A stretch of DNA of 64,000 nt from NCBI RefSeq assembly GCF_029267515.1, contig NZ_JAJUIS010000002.1, positions 186,001 through 250,000 of the forward strand. The letters are read 5' to 3'. A program made the translations under genes and the position numbers. This stretch comes from Seleniivibrio woodruffii (GTDB lineage: Bacteria; Chrysiogenota; Deferribacteres; Deferribacterales; Geovibrionaceae). This document shows positions 32,977-43,031 of the stretch, in pieces (position 1 is the stretch's first letter; every line of letters begins with the position of its first letter). Below the pieces are notes generated by a model. The model saw only the letters and a list, made by a program, of their open reading frames with translations. It did no database searches and was not told the origin of the DNA.

Positions 32977-35900
32977 TTATTTATTCTCTTCCTTCTCTTT
33001 TGCTTCCGAGTCTCTGCGGACGTCCTCAAGAGTTCTCTTCTCTTCAACCATAATATAGAACTCGAAAACGTCGCCTTCTTTAATATCATTGTATTTTTCA
33101 ACGCCGATACCGCACTCGTAACCCTGAGCAACCTCTTTTGCATCGTCTTTGAAACGTTTCAGAGAGTGGAGTTTGCCGTCGTAGATAACGATGGAGTCAC
33201 GGATGACTCTGACACTGGCGTTTCTTGCAACCTTGCCCTCTGTAACGTATGAGCCTGCAATCTTACCGATTTTCGGCACAGAGAATACCTGACGAACTTC
33301 CGCACGTCCGAGAACCTCTTCTTTGCGGGACGGGTCAAGCATACCTTCCATCGCCTGTTTAACGTCATCAATCGCCTGATAGATAACGGAGTAAAGGTTA
33401 AGCTCAACGCCCTCCTGTTCCGCTTTGGCTTTCGCCTGCTGTCCGGGGCGTACGTTGAAACCTATGATAATGGCGCTGGACGCTGTAGCGAGAATGATAT
33501 CGTTCTCTGAGATACCGCCCACACCGCTTGAAATGATATTTATCTTCACTTCGGGGTTGGAAAGTTTTATCAGAGAGGATTTCAGAGCTTCCAGTGAACC
33601 CTGAACATCAGCTTTGAGAACTATGTTAAGCTCTTTCAGCTTGCCCTCTTTAATCTTATTGAAGATATCAGCAAGGCTGACAGCAGATTTCTCTGCCAGA
33701 GTGTTTTTACGTTTCTCATCAGTTCTGAACTCAGCGATAGCCTTAGCTGTTTTTTCATCGGCTGTAACGATGAACCTGTCACCAGATTCAGGAACGCCGG
33801 AGAAGCCCATTATCTCAACGGGAACGGAAAGCCCCGCTTCCTTGATTGCGGCTCCTTTATAGTTGAACATCGCCCTTACCTTACCGGATTCCGTACCGAC
33901 GACAAAGTTGTCGCCTCTGGTCAGCGTACCTCTGTTGATAAGAACGGTCGCTACTGGTCCCTTCTGTTTATCCAGCTTGGACTCAATTACGATACCCTCT
34001 GCCGGAGCATGGGGGTTGCCTTTAAGTTCAAGGAGTTCCGCTTCAAGAAGAACTCTTTCAAGCAACGCGTCAACGTTGATGTTCTGCTTTGCGGAAATTT
34101 CCTGAAACTGAGTATCGCCGCCCCAGTCCTCGGAGATAACTCCGTATTCGGAGAGCTGGTTGCGCACCATGTCAGGGTTGGCGTTCTCTTTATCTATCTT
34201 GTTGATTGCGACAATCAGCTTAACGCCAGCCGCTTTCGCGTGGTCGATAGCCTCTTTTGTCTGGGGCATAACGCCGTCGTCAGCCGCAACAACAAGGATA
34301 ACAATATCCGTAACGCTTGCACCTCTTGCACGGAGGGTTGTGAACGCCTCGTGACCGGGTGTATCAAGGAAGGTTATTGTTCCGTGGTCAAGTTTCACTT
34401 CATAAGCACCGATGTGCTGTGTGATACCGCCGGCTTCACCCTCGGCAACGGCTGTAAGACGTATTCTGTCCAGCAGCGACGTTTTACCGTGGTCAACGTG
34501 ACCCATAACGGTAACGATGGGCGGTCTGGGAACAAGGTCTTCGTCCTTGTCCTCGTGTTTAGGAATAAGGTCGTCTTCCGTAAGGAATTTCACCTTAACA
34601 TCTATACCGTACTCTGCGGCAAGCAGAGTTGCCGTATCGCCGTCAATAGCCTGATTCACGCTTGCCATTACGCCCAGCCCGATAAGTTTTTTGATAACCT
34701 CGGTTGCTTTAACGCCTATGAGTTTGGCAAACTCGGAGACAACAACGTTCTCGCCTATCTGAACGCTTGACGGGCGCACAATAACAGGTTCCTGTTTCTC
34801 CTCTTTTCTGCCTTTCTGTTTTTTAAAGGGCTTGCGTACGTTCCTGTTGTCGTTTCTTTTCTCTTTGGGAGCCTCTTCGACTTCCTTTTCGACTTCCACA
34901 ACAGGGGTTCCGTCGGAAGAGAGTATCTGCTGTTCAAGCTCGAAAAGCTCGATACCTTCGTCCACACCCTTATGTATATTCTTTTCCTTTTTTCCTACTA
35001 CAGTTTTTGCTTTAACTTTTTTAGTTTCAACTGTCTCTGTCTTAGGTTTTTCACGGATAACTTTTTTCTTTTCAGCCAGTTCCGCTATGGATTTTTCCTC
35101 CATCTGCGGTCTTCCTGCACCACCGCCCTGCGGACGGTAAGGCGGTCTGTCACCACCCTGATAAGGTGGTCTGCCGTCACGGTTATAGGGAGGACGATCA
35201 CCTTGGGGTCTGTCGCCCTGGGGTCTGCCGTCACGGTTATAAGGCGGACGGTCGCCGCCCTGATAGGGAGGTCTGCCGTCACGGTTATAGGGCGGTCTGT
35301 CGCCCTGCGGACGGTTATCTCTGTTGTATTGAGGTCTGTCACCTTGCGGGCGGTTATCTCTGTTATACTGAGGTCTGTCGCCGCCTTCGCGATTATACTG
35401 GGGACGATCACCCTGCGGACGGTTATCTCTGTTGTACTGAGGTCTGTCGCCGCCTTCACGGTTGTATTGAGGTCTGTCGCCATACTGACGGTTGTCCCTG
35501 TTGTATTGAGGTCTGTCACCCTGCGGGCGGTTATCTCTGTTATACTGAGGTCTGTCACCGCCTTCACGGTTATACTGGGGACGGTCACCCTGCGGACGGT
35601 TGTCCCTGTTGTACTGGGGTCTGTCTCCGCCTTCACGGTTATACTGGGGACGGTCGCCCTGCTGGCGGTTGTCCCTGTTGTACTGAGGTCTGTCTCCGCC
35701 CTCGCGGTTATATTGGGGACGGTCGCCCTGCTGGCGGTTATCTCTGTTATACTGAGGTCTGTCGCCGCCCTCGCGGTTGTAATGGGGACGGTCACCCTGC
35801 GGACGGTTTTCATACGGGCGTTCCTCTCTTTGGGGACGCTGCTGCTGTGCAGGTGCCTGAGGCTGTTCCTGTTTAGCAGGCTGTTCCGCGGGTGCAGACT

Positions 35901-36375
35901 GATCTGCCGGTTTTGCAGTTTCCTGAGCAGGAGTTTCTGTTTTCATAGGCTTAATCTCTTCTGCCGACGGAACCTGATGGGGAGCCGCCGTTTTCTCTTC
36001 AACCGGAGCGGAAACAACTTCTTCTCTGGTTGTTACTCTTATTTCATCAACAGTACGAATAGTATTCTCAAGTTTCTTCTTTCTATCGATAAGCTCTTGT
36101 TTGGAAATCTTTCTGACTGCTTCATTTTCTGTAGACCCCATCTTGATTTCTCTTGATTTCGGGTGTCTTTTATGGCGTTCCATAGCTTTTTTAAGCATTT
36201 CCTGTCTGCGGTCAAGGTTTATGAGCTTAGGGTCAAGCCCCAGCGACTTGACAGCATCGTCGGAGATGGTTCCGTCTTCAGCCACCTTGTGTCCGGCTCC
36301 CTGTACGTTGTTGAGAACCTCGTCTTCATTTTTTCCAAGTTTTTTAGCTACATCAGTCAGTTTGATTCCAGACAT
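32977..36375 (-). CDS. infB: translation initiation factor IF-2 with repeat-rich N-terminal region
   Basis: The GTPase that places initiator tRNA on the ribosome, 1132 residues, longer than most. IF2-N domains lie at about 1-55 and 540-600. G1 is GHVDHGKT (625-632), G3 DTPGHE (671-676) and G4 NKID (725-728); domains II to IV follow. Residues 194 to about 420 are a tandem array of [23 protein letters not shown] units, probably disordered and RNA- or ribosome-binding. The C-terminus is complete. Part of rimP-nusA-ylxR-infB, with AGGTGA as SD. Confidence 0.96.
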   Translation of the reverse strand: MSGIKLTDVAKKLGKNEDEVLNNVQGAGHKVAEDGTISDDAVKSLGLDPKLINLDRRQEMLKKAMERHKRHPKSREIKMGSTENEAVRKISKQELIDRKKKLENTIRTVDEIRVTTREEVVSAPVEEKTAAPHQVPSAEEIKPMKTETPAQETAKPADQSAPAEQPAKQEQPQAPAQQQRPQREERPYENRPQGDRPHYNREGGDRPQYNRDNRQQGDRPQYNREGGDRPQYNRDNRQQGDRPQYNREGGDRPQYNRDNRPQGDRPQYNREGGDRPQYNRDNRPQGDRPQYNRDNRQYGDRPQYNREGGDRPQYNRDNRPQGDRPQYNREGGDRPQYNRDNRPQGDRPQYNRDNRPQGDRPPYNRDGRPPYQGGDRPPYNRDGRPQGDRPQGDRPPYNRDGRPPYQGGDRPPYRPQGGGAGRPQMEEKSIAELAEKKKVIREKPKTETVETKKVKAKTVVGKKEKNIHKGVDEGIELFELEQQILSSDGTPVVEVEKEVEEAPKEKRNDNRNVRKPFKKQKGRKEEKQEPVIVRPSSVQIGENVVVSEFAKLIGVKATEVIKKLIGLGVMASVNQAIDGDTATLLAAEYGIDVKVKFLTEDDLIPKHEDKDEDLVPRPPIVTVMGHVDHGKTSLLDRIRLTAVAEGEAGGITQHIGAYEVKLDHGTITFLDTPGHEAFTTLRARGASVTDIVILVVAADDGVMPQTKEAIDHAKAAGVKLIVAINKIDKENANPDMVRNQLSEYGVISEDWGGDTQFQEISAKQNINVDALLERVLLEAELLELKGNPHAPAEGIVIESKLDKQKGPVATVLINRGTLTRGDNFVVGTESGKVRAMFNYKGAAIKEAGLSVPVEIMGFSGVPESGDRFIVTADEKTAKAIAEFRTDEKRKNTLAEKSAVSLADIFNKIKEGKLKELNIVLKADVQGSLEALKSSLIKLSNPEVKINIISSGVGGISENDIILATASSAIIIGFNVRPGQQAKAKAEQEGVELNLYSVIYQAIDDVKQAMEGMLDPSRKEEVLGRAEVRQVFSVPKIGKIAGSYVTEGKVARNASVRVIRDSIVIYDGKLHSLKRFKDDAKEVAQGYECGIGVEKYNDIKEGDVFEFYIMVEEKRTLEDVRRDSEAKEKEENK
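35116..35796 (-). repeat. tandem 69-base repeats inside infB
   Basis: Six units of 23 codons ([23 protein letters not shown]) plus two 13-codon half units, then degenerate PPYNRDG/PPYQG units, about nineteen GDRP blocks in all. The frame is kept throughout. Codons vary between copies (CTGCGG/CTGCTG, tat/tac), so the array is not newly amplified. Confidence 0.9.
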
Positions 36376-36389
36376 ATAATTTCACCTGT

Positions 36390-36611
36390 TCAGCGGGTAC
36401 GTCTAAGTTGGTTGCAAAGCAAAGATCTTGTCAGCTTCATCTTTTTCAGCCCGATATCCCTGCACTTTTCATTATCGCAGACATAGGCTCCACGCCCTTG
36501 TCTGTTCCCATCTGTGTCTTCTTCGGGTTTTTCAGAGTAAACATAGCGCACAAGCTCCGATTTCTCTCTTTTTGCTCCGCAGGACACGCAGGTTCTTATA
36601 ACCCTTTTCAT
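36390..36611 (-). CDS. YlxR-family RNA-binding protein
   Basis: 73 residues of the DUF448 (YlxR/RnpM) family, with IRTCVSCGAKREKSELVRYV and GRGAYVCDNEKC typical. Work in Bacillus links the family to RNase P control. It lies in the usual nusA-ylxR-infB order. Confidence 0.9.
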   Translation of the reverse strand: MKRVIRTCVSCGAKREKSELVRYVYSEKPEEDTDGNRQGRGAYVCDNEKCRDIGLKKMKLTRSLLCNQLRRTR

Positions 36612-36617
36612 AGTATC

Positions 36618-37931
36618 TTAGTTTTCTTCGTTCTCCTCAGAATCCATATCTTCGAATTTGCTGGCAAGGAAATCTATTGCCGCATTGATTATATTAACGG
36701 CTTCGTCCTCACCTTTGCTCACGGCATCCGCAACCTCATGAGGGCTGGCGTTCGACAGTTTTTCTATATCATCAAGCCCAGCCTCTATAAGTTTTGAAAC
36801 TTCCTCAGCGGAAAGCACTGAAAGGTTTTCAAGATTGTATATTTCATAAAATTCTTTAAGTTCCTGTTCCTGATCCTGCATACGCTCTTTTCTTATTTCA
36901 GCGTATTCGGATTCTTTCAGAACGTCCAGTCTCCATTCGGTAAGTTTCGCCGCGAGTCTTACGTTCTGACCTTTTTTACCTATGGCAAGTGAGAGCTGGT
37001 CGTCAGGAACGACAATCTCTATTGTATCTTCATCTTCAAACACGTTGGTAAGCACAACGTCAGCAGGTGAAATTGCATTGCATACGAATTTGATAGGATC
37101 CGGAGACCATTCTATAACGTCTATCTTTTCGCCTCTGAGCTCGTTGCTGATGGCATTGATACGAACACCTTTAAGACCGATACATGCTCCTACGGGGTCA
37201 ATACTGCTGTTCATGGTGTAAACGGCAACCTTTGCCCTGTCTCCCGGTTCTCTTGAAACGGCTTTAACGTCGATAATACCTTCGTAAACTTCGGGTATCT
37301 CAACTTCGAACAGTTTTTTAAGGAACTGAGGATGCGTTCTGGAAAGGATAAGCTGAGGCCAGCCTTTCACTATTTTGATATCCAGAAGCAGCGCGCGGAC
37401 ATAATCTCCTCTGTTATAGAAGTCGCCGCCTATCATCTCCCTCTTGGGAAGAACAGCTTCTGTTTTACCTATATTTATGATAAGGTTATCTCTGTCAGTT
37501 TTGAGAACTACACCGTTGACAACATCGCCGACCCTGTCCTGAAACTGGTCGAGGACAACCTGTTTTTCAGCTTCTCGGATCTTTTCGAAAAGTTTCTGTT
37601 TCGCAACAAGTGCCGCCTGTCTGCCAAGCTCCTCCAGTGTTGTTGGAACCATGATAACGTCGCCGAGCTGCGCGTTTTCTTTATATTGCTGGGCATCGTC
37701 AATATAGATTTCCGTCCATTTGTCGTCTACTCCTTCGCAGACTTCTTTGGGGAGCAGAATGTCTATGATGCCTCTGTCTATATCAACCTCAACGTCGGGT
37801 TCAAGAAGTTTGCCGATCTTTCTTGCAACGGCAGCCAGAATGGATTCTCTGAGAGCTTCACAGAGGATATCTCTGGATATTCCTTTCTCTCTGCCCAGTT
37901 CATCGACAACTTTCGTCAGTTCCTTGCTCAT
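36618..37931 (-). CDS. nusA: transcription termination/antitermination factor NusA
   Basis: 437 residues. N-terminal RNA polymerase-binding domain, S1 domain (GDVVNGVVLKTDRDNLIINIG), then two KH domains (DPVGACIGLKGVRINAISNEL; LSLAIGKKGQNVRLAAKLTEW). A short helix-hairpin-helix tail (NLSVLSAEEVSKLIEAG) ends in an acidic stretch. It has at most one of the AR repeats seen in E. coli NusA. It binds nascent RNA and modulates pausing. Seven bases ahead of ylxR. Confidence 0.96.
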   Translation of the reverse strand: MSKELTKVVDELGREKGISRDILCEALRESILAAVARKIGKLLEPDVEVDIDRGIIDILLPKEVCEGVDDKWTEIYIDDAQQYKENAQLGDVIMVPTTLEELGRQAALVAKQKLFEKIREAEKQVVLDQFQDRVGDVVNGVVLKTDRDNLIINIGKTEAVLPKREMIGGDFYNRGDYVRALLLDIKIVKGWPQLILSRTHPQFLKKLFEVEIPEVYEGIIDVKAVSREPGDRAKVAVYTMNSSIDPVGACIGLKGVRINAISNELRGEKIDVIEWSPDPIKFVCNAISPADVVLTNVFEDEDTIEIVVPDDQLSLAIGKKGQNVRLAAKLTEWRLDVLKESEYAEIRKERMQDQEQELKEFYEIYNLENLSVLSAEEVSKLIEAGLDDIEKLSNASPHEVADAVSKGEDEAVNIINAAIDFLASKFEDMDSEENEEN

Positions 37932-37939
37932 TAGTCCTC

Positions 37940-38425
37940 CTAAAACTCAATCTCCAGATTGGCCTTGGAAATATTTTCTATGTTCAGTTTAAAAGTCTTA
38001 TTCTCTTTTTCAACAAACAGATCTACAACGCCGTTTTCCGCTTTTCTGATAACTCCGGTATAATTGGACCTGCCTGATTCATCTTTGGTTTTAGTAACAA
38101 CCTTACACTTACTTCCGATAAATCTACTGAACTCGTTTTCTGTGCGCAGCGGACGCATAAGTCCGGGTGTAGATACCTCAAGCATATAGTTTTCATACGG
38201 TATAAGAGATTCGTCCGTATCAAGATATGCAGAGATAAGTTTACTGATTTCGGAACAGTCTTCAATCCCCGTTCCTGTGTCGTTATCAATGGTGATTCTA
38301 AGAACTTTGCCGCCCGGTTCGCTTCTGAGCGTAATGTCGAAAAGTTCGCAGTTTTTGCCTTGGACGATAGATCCGATCTGAGGTCGTATCTTATCAAGAA
38401 TTATTTTACTAACAGGGTTCTTCAT
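37940..38425 (-). CDS. rimP: ribosome maturation factor RimP
   Basis: 161 residues, 30S assembly factor. VLRITIDNDTGTGIEDCSEISKLISAYLD and YMLEVSTPGLMRPLRTENEFSRFIG are diagnostic. GGAGACAG precedes the ATG. First gene of the rimP-nusA-ylxR-infB unit, behind an extended -10 element at 38443-38451. Confidence 0.95.
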   Translation of the reverse strand: MKNPVSKIILDKIRPQIGSIVQGKNCELFDITLRSEPGGKVLRITIDNDTGTGIEDCSEISKLISAYLDTDESLIPYENYMLEVSTPGLMRPLRTENEFSRFIGSKCKVVTKTKDESGRSNYTGVIRKAENGVVDLFVEKENKTFKLNIENISKANLEIEF

Positions 38426-38442
38426 CTGTCTCCGAATAGCAG

Positions 38443-38451
38443 TTTATACCA
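38443..38451 (-). promoter_or_regulatory. extended -10 before rimP
   Basis: TGGTATAAA on the minus strand (TGn-extended -10), 18 bases before the rimP ATG and just past the terminator of the upstream operon. No -35 is evident. Confidence 0.4.
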
Positions 38452-38454
38452 CAC

Positions 38455-38480
38455 AAAAAAATTGGCGGGCTATGCCCACC
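38455..38480 (-). terminator. terminator of the LOG-iorAB-PHP operon
   Basis: GGTGGGC-ATA-GCCCGCC stem (one G-T pair) followed by AATTTTTTT on the minus strand, about 70 bases after the PHP gene. Confidence 0.85.
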
Positions 38481-38552
38481 TGATTTTGTTTCTAGCACAC
38501 GGCTGATTAAATAGCAAGCACTTTCTTACAAGAATGCCCGATGTATGGGCTT

Positions 38553-39458
38553 TCAGATGAAATAGAAGCCGTATTTCAGGTCAACCACCCTTTCGATGAA
38601 GCTGTCTATCAGAGTCGAGTCAGTACATCCGTGACCGCCGATGTGTATTCCCGGTTTGATACGGTCGCCGTGGAAATCGCTTCCCGCCGTAACCAGCAGC
38701 TTATGCTTTTTTGCTGCGTCAACATACTTCTGCACCTGCTCAGGGGTATGATATGTGCTGTACGCCTCAATACCGGAGATACCGTCGGTTATCAGCTCCT
38801 CTATGCTCCTGTCCTTATAAAGCCCCGGATGGGCTATACAGAGAACGGCTTTGCCTTTCAATCTTTCAACAGTTTCGTAATAGTCCAAAAGTCTCACATC
38901 AACCCACGCCTTTCCGTCCTTGAAAAAGTAGTCGAAATAAAAGTTTGTGAAAGGCGATACGGATTTCTCACCCTCAAGGTAGTCGTAAAGCGCATCTCTG
39001 TTTTCAGGATGTTTCGTGAGCACTGTCAGAAAAGTAACACCGGAAGCTGTTCTGCCGTTGGCAGCTTTCATAAGTTCACCGTATTCTATGGTGAAACCCA
39101 TGTCCTGAAGTCTTTCCACACGCATTTGGGTCTGAAGGTCACGGTTCTGCTTAAAGGTTTCCAGTATGCCGATAAGCGTGTGGCAACCCTCATTAAACCC
39201 GTAAGCGCAAACGTGTATCTCTCTGTCTCCGTGGAATGTTGAAAGCTCAACACCGTTGATGAACATGGTTTCGGAACCGTATCTGCCCTTGTTCCATTTC
39301 ATCTCGTTACAGGCTGTAAGGGTGTTGTGGTCGGTAATGGAAAACGTGCTTATACCCCTTGTACGCGCAACTGTGAGTATCTGTGCAGGGGTGAGAACAC
39401 CATCGGAGCTGTGGCTGGAATGTATATGCAGATCAAAACTGCCCACAGAATATTCCAC
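38553..39458 (-). CDS. PHP-domain phosphoesterase (TrpH/YciV type)
   Basis: 301 residues. The metal-binding PHP motifs are DLHIHSSHSSDG, FSITDHNTL, a histidine in LCIAHPGLY and AGSDFHGDRIKPG. The TrpH/YciV group includes RNase AM, a 5'-3' exonuclease trimming rRNA, so a small-RNA or 3',5'-bisphosphate activity is plausible. It starts with GTG after GGAGG. Last gene of the iorAB operon. Confidence 0.85.
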   Translation of the reverse strand: MEYSVGSFDLHIHSSHSSDGVLTPAQILTVARTRGISTFSITDHNTLTACNEMKWNKGRYGSETMFINGVELSTFHGDREIHVCAYGFNEGCHTLIGILETFKQNRDLQTQMRVERLQDMGFTIEYGELMKAANGRTASGVTFLTVLTKHPENRDALYDYLEGEKSVSPFTNFYFDYFFKDGKAWVDVRLLDYYETVERLKGKAVLCIAHPGLYKDRSIEELITDGISGIEAYSTYHTPEQVQKYVDAAKKHKLLVTAGSDFHGDRIKPGIHIGGHGCTDSTLIDSFIERVVDLKYGFYFI

Positions 39459-39481
39459 ACCACACCTCCGTCAGTAGTTTA

Positions 39482-40051
39482 TTAAAAATTGTATCCGGTA
39501 TTAAACGCTTCAAGGTTCAAATCAATGGTTTTGGGTGGAACACGGTCTTTAATAGCCTGTTCCCACTCCTCTTTACCAAAAGGAACCGATTTTGCGAGTA
39601 TTCCGAGAACAACCATACCGGCAATTTTCTGATTGCCAAGCTCAATGGCCTTGGATATGGCATCAACTTCGTACACTTTGCTGAACTTAGATTTTACAGA
39701 ATCTACTTTGCTCTGCGGGTATTCCGCGGCACCGTCCGCCACAGAGGGAGGAAGAATCATCTGCGTGTTAAGAATAAGCGTAGTGTTATCCGAAATATAC
39801 TCAGAATATCTCAAAAATTCCATTCTTTCAAATGAAACTACAATATCTGCACTTTTGAGTGGGATTGTCGGTGAAGCAACGGTTTCCCCTATGCGGATGT
39901 GAGTGACAACGCTGCCTCCCCTTTGCGCCATACCGTGAATCTCGCTCTTTTTAACGTCATATCCCGCCGCCAGAGCAACATCACACACGATGTTGCTGGA
40001 AAGGACGGTACCCTGTCCGCCAACGCCTACCATGAGTATGTCCAGTTTCAT
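39482..40051 (-). CDS. iorB: indolepyruvate:ferredoxin oxidoreductase, beta subunit
   Basis: 189 residues of the pyruvate:ferredoxin oxidoreductase gamma-type fold: VGVGGQGTVLSSNIVCDVALAAG and EIHGMAQRGGSVVTHIRIG are the family marks. It pairs with IorA to oxidise arylpyruvates from aromatic amino acids to aryl-acetyl-CoA with ferredoxin. A much longer open frame upstream is only read-through of iorA; AGGAG before the ATG at 40051, overlapping the iorA stop, sets the start. Confidence 0.92.
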   Translation of the reverse strand: MKLDILMVGVGGQGTVLSSNIVCDVALAAGYDVKKSEIHGMAQRGGSVVTHIRIGETVASPTIPLKSADIVVSFERMEFLRYSEYISDNTTLILNTQMILPPSVADGAAEYPQSKVDSVKSKFSKVYEVDAISKAIELGNQKIAGMVVLGILAKSVPFGKEEWEQAIKDRVPPKTIDLNLEAFNTGYNF

Positions 40052-41787
40052 CATTTGCTCCTTTGCTCTATAGCGCCGAATTTGCAGACCTTGATGCAGA
40101 GATGGCATCCGGTGCAGAGGTTTTCGTCTATAAGTGCGACGCGTTTTGAAGCGTCCCATGCGATGGCGGGGCAGCCCAGTTTTGTACATACACGGCAGCC
40201 GCTGCATTTGTCCTCATGGATGAAATAAGGTTCTTCTATCACGCTTCTGTCGGCGAATATGCAGGGTTTATTGGTAATGATGACGCTGGGTTCGGGTTTA
40301 GAGGTCTCCTCTTTCAGAACCTCCATGGCGTTTGCAATATCGAACGGGTCTATGACGCGGATATTCTCCTCTTTAACGCCCACAGCCTTGCAGATTGCGG
40401 CAAAGTCTATCTTTTGCATAGGGTTGCCGTGTATATCCTTGCCGGAGCCTGCGTTTGGCTGGTGTCCGGTCATGCCTGTGATGGTGTTGTCAAGGATGAT
40501 GACAGTGGAGTGACCCTGGTTGTAAACGGTATTCACCAGCGAATTTATGCCTGTGTGCAGGAAGGTCGAATCGCCTATAACGGCAACGGATTTTTTTGAC
40601 ATATCATCTGTAGCTTTGTCCAGACCGTGCGCCATGCCGATGCTGGCACCCATGCAGACTGTGGTATTAATAGCCTGTAGGGGCGGCAGAAGTCCGAGAG
40701 TATAGCAGCCTATATCTCCGGTAACAAAAAGTTTCAGTCTGCTGATGGCATAGAAGACACCTCTGTGCGAACAGCCCGGGCACATGTTGGGCGGACGGAA
40801 AGGAAGTGTAGTATCTACGTCCGTTTCAACGGGGGGTAGCCCGAAAAGTTCGCGCACGGCATCAACGGAAAGTTCGCCGCAAACGTCCCTGTTAAGGGGC
40901 TCAACTTTAATTCCCTGTGCTTTTATCTCTGTTTCATAAAATTTATCAAGCTCTTCAACCACATACAGTTTATCTACCGATGAGGCGAATTTTGCTATCT
41001 TTTTCATTGGCAGCGGCCATGCGAGATCAAGTTTAAGGGTTGACGCTTCGGGCACAGCCTCTCTCACATAAGTGTAGGCAACGCCTGAGCATACAACACC
41101 TATCTTCTTGTCTCTCATAGCTATTTTATTATATTTTTCACCCTCGGCAAGCTCTGTAAGAAGTTCAAGTCTGTTTTCGACAAACCTGTGTCTCTTCCTT
41201 GCGTTGGCAGGAATCATAACCCATTTCGGGATATTATTTTCGGGAGCGAATTTGGGCGCCTCAACCCTGTCTTCAAGTTCAACAATGGTCTGAACGTGGG
41301 AAATCCTCGTTGTGGAGCGCACCAGTACGGGCGTGCAGTATTCCTCGGACAGAGCAAACCCGTCTTTGGTAAACTGTTTCGCTTCCTGACTGTCGCAGGG
41401 TTCAAACATTGGTACTTTGCCGAAGCGTGCAAAATGTCTGCTGTCCTGCTCGTTCTGGGAACTGTACATATTGGGGTCGTCGGCGACTATGACAACCAGT
41501 CCTGCGTTAACGCCTGTGTATGAAAGGGTCATGAGCGGATCCGCCGCAACGTTAAGTCCGACGTGCTTCATGCAGGACATCGCCCTTTTTCCGCCGAGGC
41601 TCGCGCCTATCGCCACTTCCAGACCGACCTTTTCGTTTGTAGCCCACTCCGTGTATATCTCTTTATAATGCGATACGTTCTCAGTTATCTCTGTGCTGGG
41701 TGTGCCGGGGTATGAACTGACCACACCCACGCCCGCCTCATATGCTGCGCGGGCAAACGCTTCGTTACCGCTTAAAACTTTCTTCAT
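40051..41787 (-). CDS. iorA: indolepyruvate:ferredoxin oxidoreductase, alpha subunit
   Basis: 578 residues. The N-terminal half (SGNEAFARAAYEAGVGVVSSYPGTPSTEI) is the pyrimidine domain, the second part has the thiamine diphosphate site GDIGCYTLGLLPPL and AVIGDSTFLHTGINSL. The C-terminus has two [4Fe-4S] clusters, CSGCRVCTKLGCP and CTGCHLCIKVC. ATG at 41787 overlaps the previous stop (ATGA), with AAAGGTGG as SD. With iorB it points to amino-acid fermentation or aryl-CoA formation in an anaerobe. Confidence 0.95.
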   Translation of the reverse strand: MKKVLSGNEAFARAAYEAGVGVVSSYPGTPSTEITENVSHYKEIYTEWATNEKVGLEVAIGASLGGKRAMSCMKHVGLNVAADPLMTLSYTGVNAGLVVIVADDPNMYSSQNEQDSRHFARFGKVPMFEPCDSQEAKQFTKDGFALSEEYCTPVLVRSTTRISHVQTIVELEDRVEAPKFAPENNIPKWVMIPANARKRHRFVENRLELLTELAEGEKYNKIAMRDKKIGVVCSGVAYTYVREAVPEASTLKLDLAWPLPMKKIAKFASSVDKLYVVEELDKFYETEIKAQGIKVEPLNRDVCGELSVDAVRELFGLPPVETDVDTTLPFRPPNMCPGCSHRGVFYAISRLKLFVTGDIGCYTLGLLPPLQAINTTVCMGASIGMAHGLDKATDDMSKKSVAVIGDSTFLHTGINSLVNTVYNQGHSTVIILDNTITGMTGHQPNAGSGKDIHGNPMQKIDFAAICKAVGVKEENIRVIDPFDIANAMEVLKEETSKPEPSVIITNKPCIFADRSVIEEPYFIHEDKCSGCRVCTKLGCPAIAWDASKRVALIDENLCTGCHLCIKVCKFGAIEQRSK

Positions 41788-42365
41788 CAGCCGTTCCACC
41801 TTTTAAGCTGTTTCAGAAGCTCGCTTTCGGGATATGCGGTTTCAAACTCTTTCATAAGTTTGTCTTTTTCAGCGCCTGTAGCAGCAAGGCAAGCTCTGTA
41901 ATACCATACGGAGCGGAGTTTGCCTGAATTGATATATGCTTTCGCATCGACGCCCTGACCTTCAACATCGGCTTTAAGGCTGTCTGCAAGCTCTTTCAGG
42001 TCGCCATCGGATTTTGCGAGCAGTTCTTTTGCAGCCGCGGTGTTCTTACCGAGGACATACATCTGTGCGGAACGCAGATTGATATAGTTTGCCGCATCAG
42101 TAAATTCGGATGCGGATTTACTGTAGTCTGCAACCTTGGCTGCCTCATAGTTGTTCATCATAGCCGTAAGCTCAAGCATCCCGACTTTGTTAACCATCAT
42201 GGAGTCTTTGGATTTGTTCATTTTGTTGAACGTATACCCGATTACAAACAGGACAAGGAGGGCAACAATGCCGACAACCATTTTTTTCAGGTTTCTGGCT
42301 AAAAAATGCTCCACCTGATCAATAGGCTCTTCTTCGATGTCAATAACAGGTTTTCTCTTGCTCAC
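41787..42365 (-). CDS. hypothetical single-pass membrane protein
   Basis: 192 residues, not recognised. A basic N-terminus is followed by one hydrophobic helix at about 30-46 (MVVGIVALLVLFVIGYTF), then a helical soluble part rich in alanine, with TPR-like pieces (AAKVADYSKSASEFTDAANY, VWYYRACLAATGAEKDKLMKEF). The layout recalls YfgM/TPR_21-type proteins with the tail outside the membrane. GTG start overlapping the PHP stop, GGAGGAAG as SD. Confidence 0.75.
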   Translation of the reverse strand: MSKRKPVIDIEEEPIDQVEHFLARNLKKMVVGIVALLVLFVIGYTFNKMNKSKDSMMVNKVGMLELTAMMNNYEAAKVADYSKSASEFTDAANYINLRSAQMYVLGKNTAAAKELLAKSDGDLKELADSLKADVEGQGVDAKAYINSGKLRSVWYYRACLAATGAEKDKLMKEFETAYPESELLKQLKRWNG

Positions 42366-43030
42366 TTTCTTCCTCCGTAAATTCTGTCAAAAAGAACTTT
42401 ATTATTATTAATTACTTTATCAACTTGTTCAGGTGTAAGCCCTGCACCTGCCAGAATCCTTTTCGCCTGTTCAAAGCTAACTCTGTCGCCGGGTGCATGG
42501 TAATCATTGTTTATCACAAGCTCGCCGCCCAGTCCAAGAACAGTCTTGGCAACGTGTCCGTTGGTTATACTGTGCCCTTTTCTGGTGGATATCTCGAAAT
42601 AAACGCCCTTTTCAATACCTTTTTTCACGATATCTTCTGTGATAAGTCCGGGATGGGCAAGTATATCCACGCCGGCTTCAACAGCGGCAAGGTTTGTACC
42701 CTCCTCCACAGGTTCAACAATGGTCTCTCCGTGGACAACTATTATATCCGCTCCGGCTTTGCGCGCCTTAACAGTCAGCTCTCCTATTTTGTCAGGCGTA
42801 ACGTGAGTCAGCTCAAGACCGATAATGACCTTGAAATCATCATTCTGCGCGTTCACCTGTTCCTTGAAACGGAGCTGATTCTCCAATATAAGCAAATAAT
42901 TGGACTCGTCTGCATGGTCTGTAAGAGCCATGCCGCCATAGCCGTCCGTTTTTGCCCTGCGTACCGATTCGGCGGGGATAAGCGCTCCGTCGCTGAAAGT
43001 GGTGTGTGTGTGCAGGTCGTATAATTTCAT
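42362..43030 (-). CDS. PHP-domain phosphoesterase (histidinol-phosphatase-like)
   Basis: 222 residues. Motifs DLHTHTTFSDGALIP, MALTDHADESNY, GLELTHVTP, VHGETIVEPVEEG, LAHPGLI and NNDYHAPGDR complete a PHP metal centre of the YcdX/HisK-like group. A second, different PHP protein ends the same operon. Substrate unknown; histidinol phosphate is possible but no his genes are nearby. Confidence 0.85.
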   Translation of the reverse strand: MKLYDLHTHTTFSDGALIPAESVRRAKTDGYGGMALTDHADESNYLLILENQLRFKEQVNAQNDDFKVIIGLELTHVTPDKIGELTVKARKAGADIIVVHGETIVEPVEEGTNLAAVEAGVDILAHPGLITEDIVKKGIEKGVYFEISTRKGHSITNGHVAKTVLGLGGELVINNDYHAPGDRVSFEQAKRILAGAGLTPEQVDKVINNNKVLFDRIYGGRK

Positions 43031-43031
43031 G

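Noticed and set aside
35116-35796. Regular direct repeats that could be taken for a CRISPR array
   Set aside because: The repeats are contiguous, keep reading frame and encode GDRPQYNR blocks; no unique spacers and no cas genes.
34972-36156. Long open frames on both strands across the infB repeat region, up to 394 codons
   Set aside because: They are shadows of the repeat array; composition is monotonous, they lack SD sequences, and the infB frame is complete with IF2 motifs on both sides.
38520-38552. GCCC-N7-GGGC hairpin just after the PHP gene
   Set aside because: Weak stem and no T-run; the strong terminator at 38455-38480 is the better call.
40052-40207. Upstream extension of iorB
   Set aside because: It is out-of-frame reading of the iorA ferredoxin end; the ATG at 40051 with AGGAG fits the normal IorB length.
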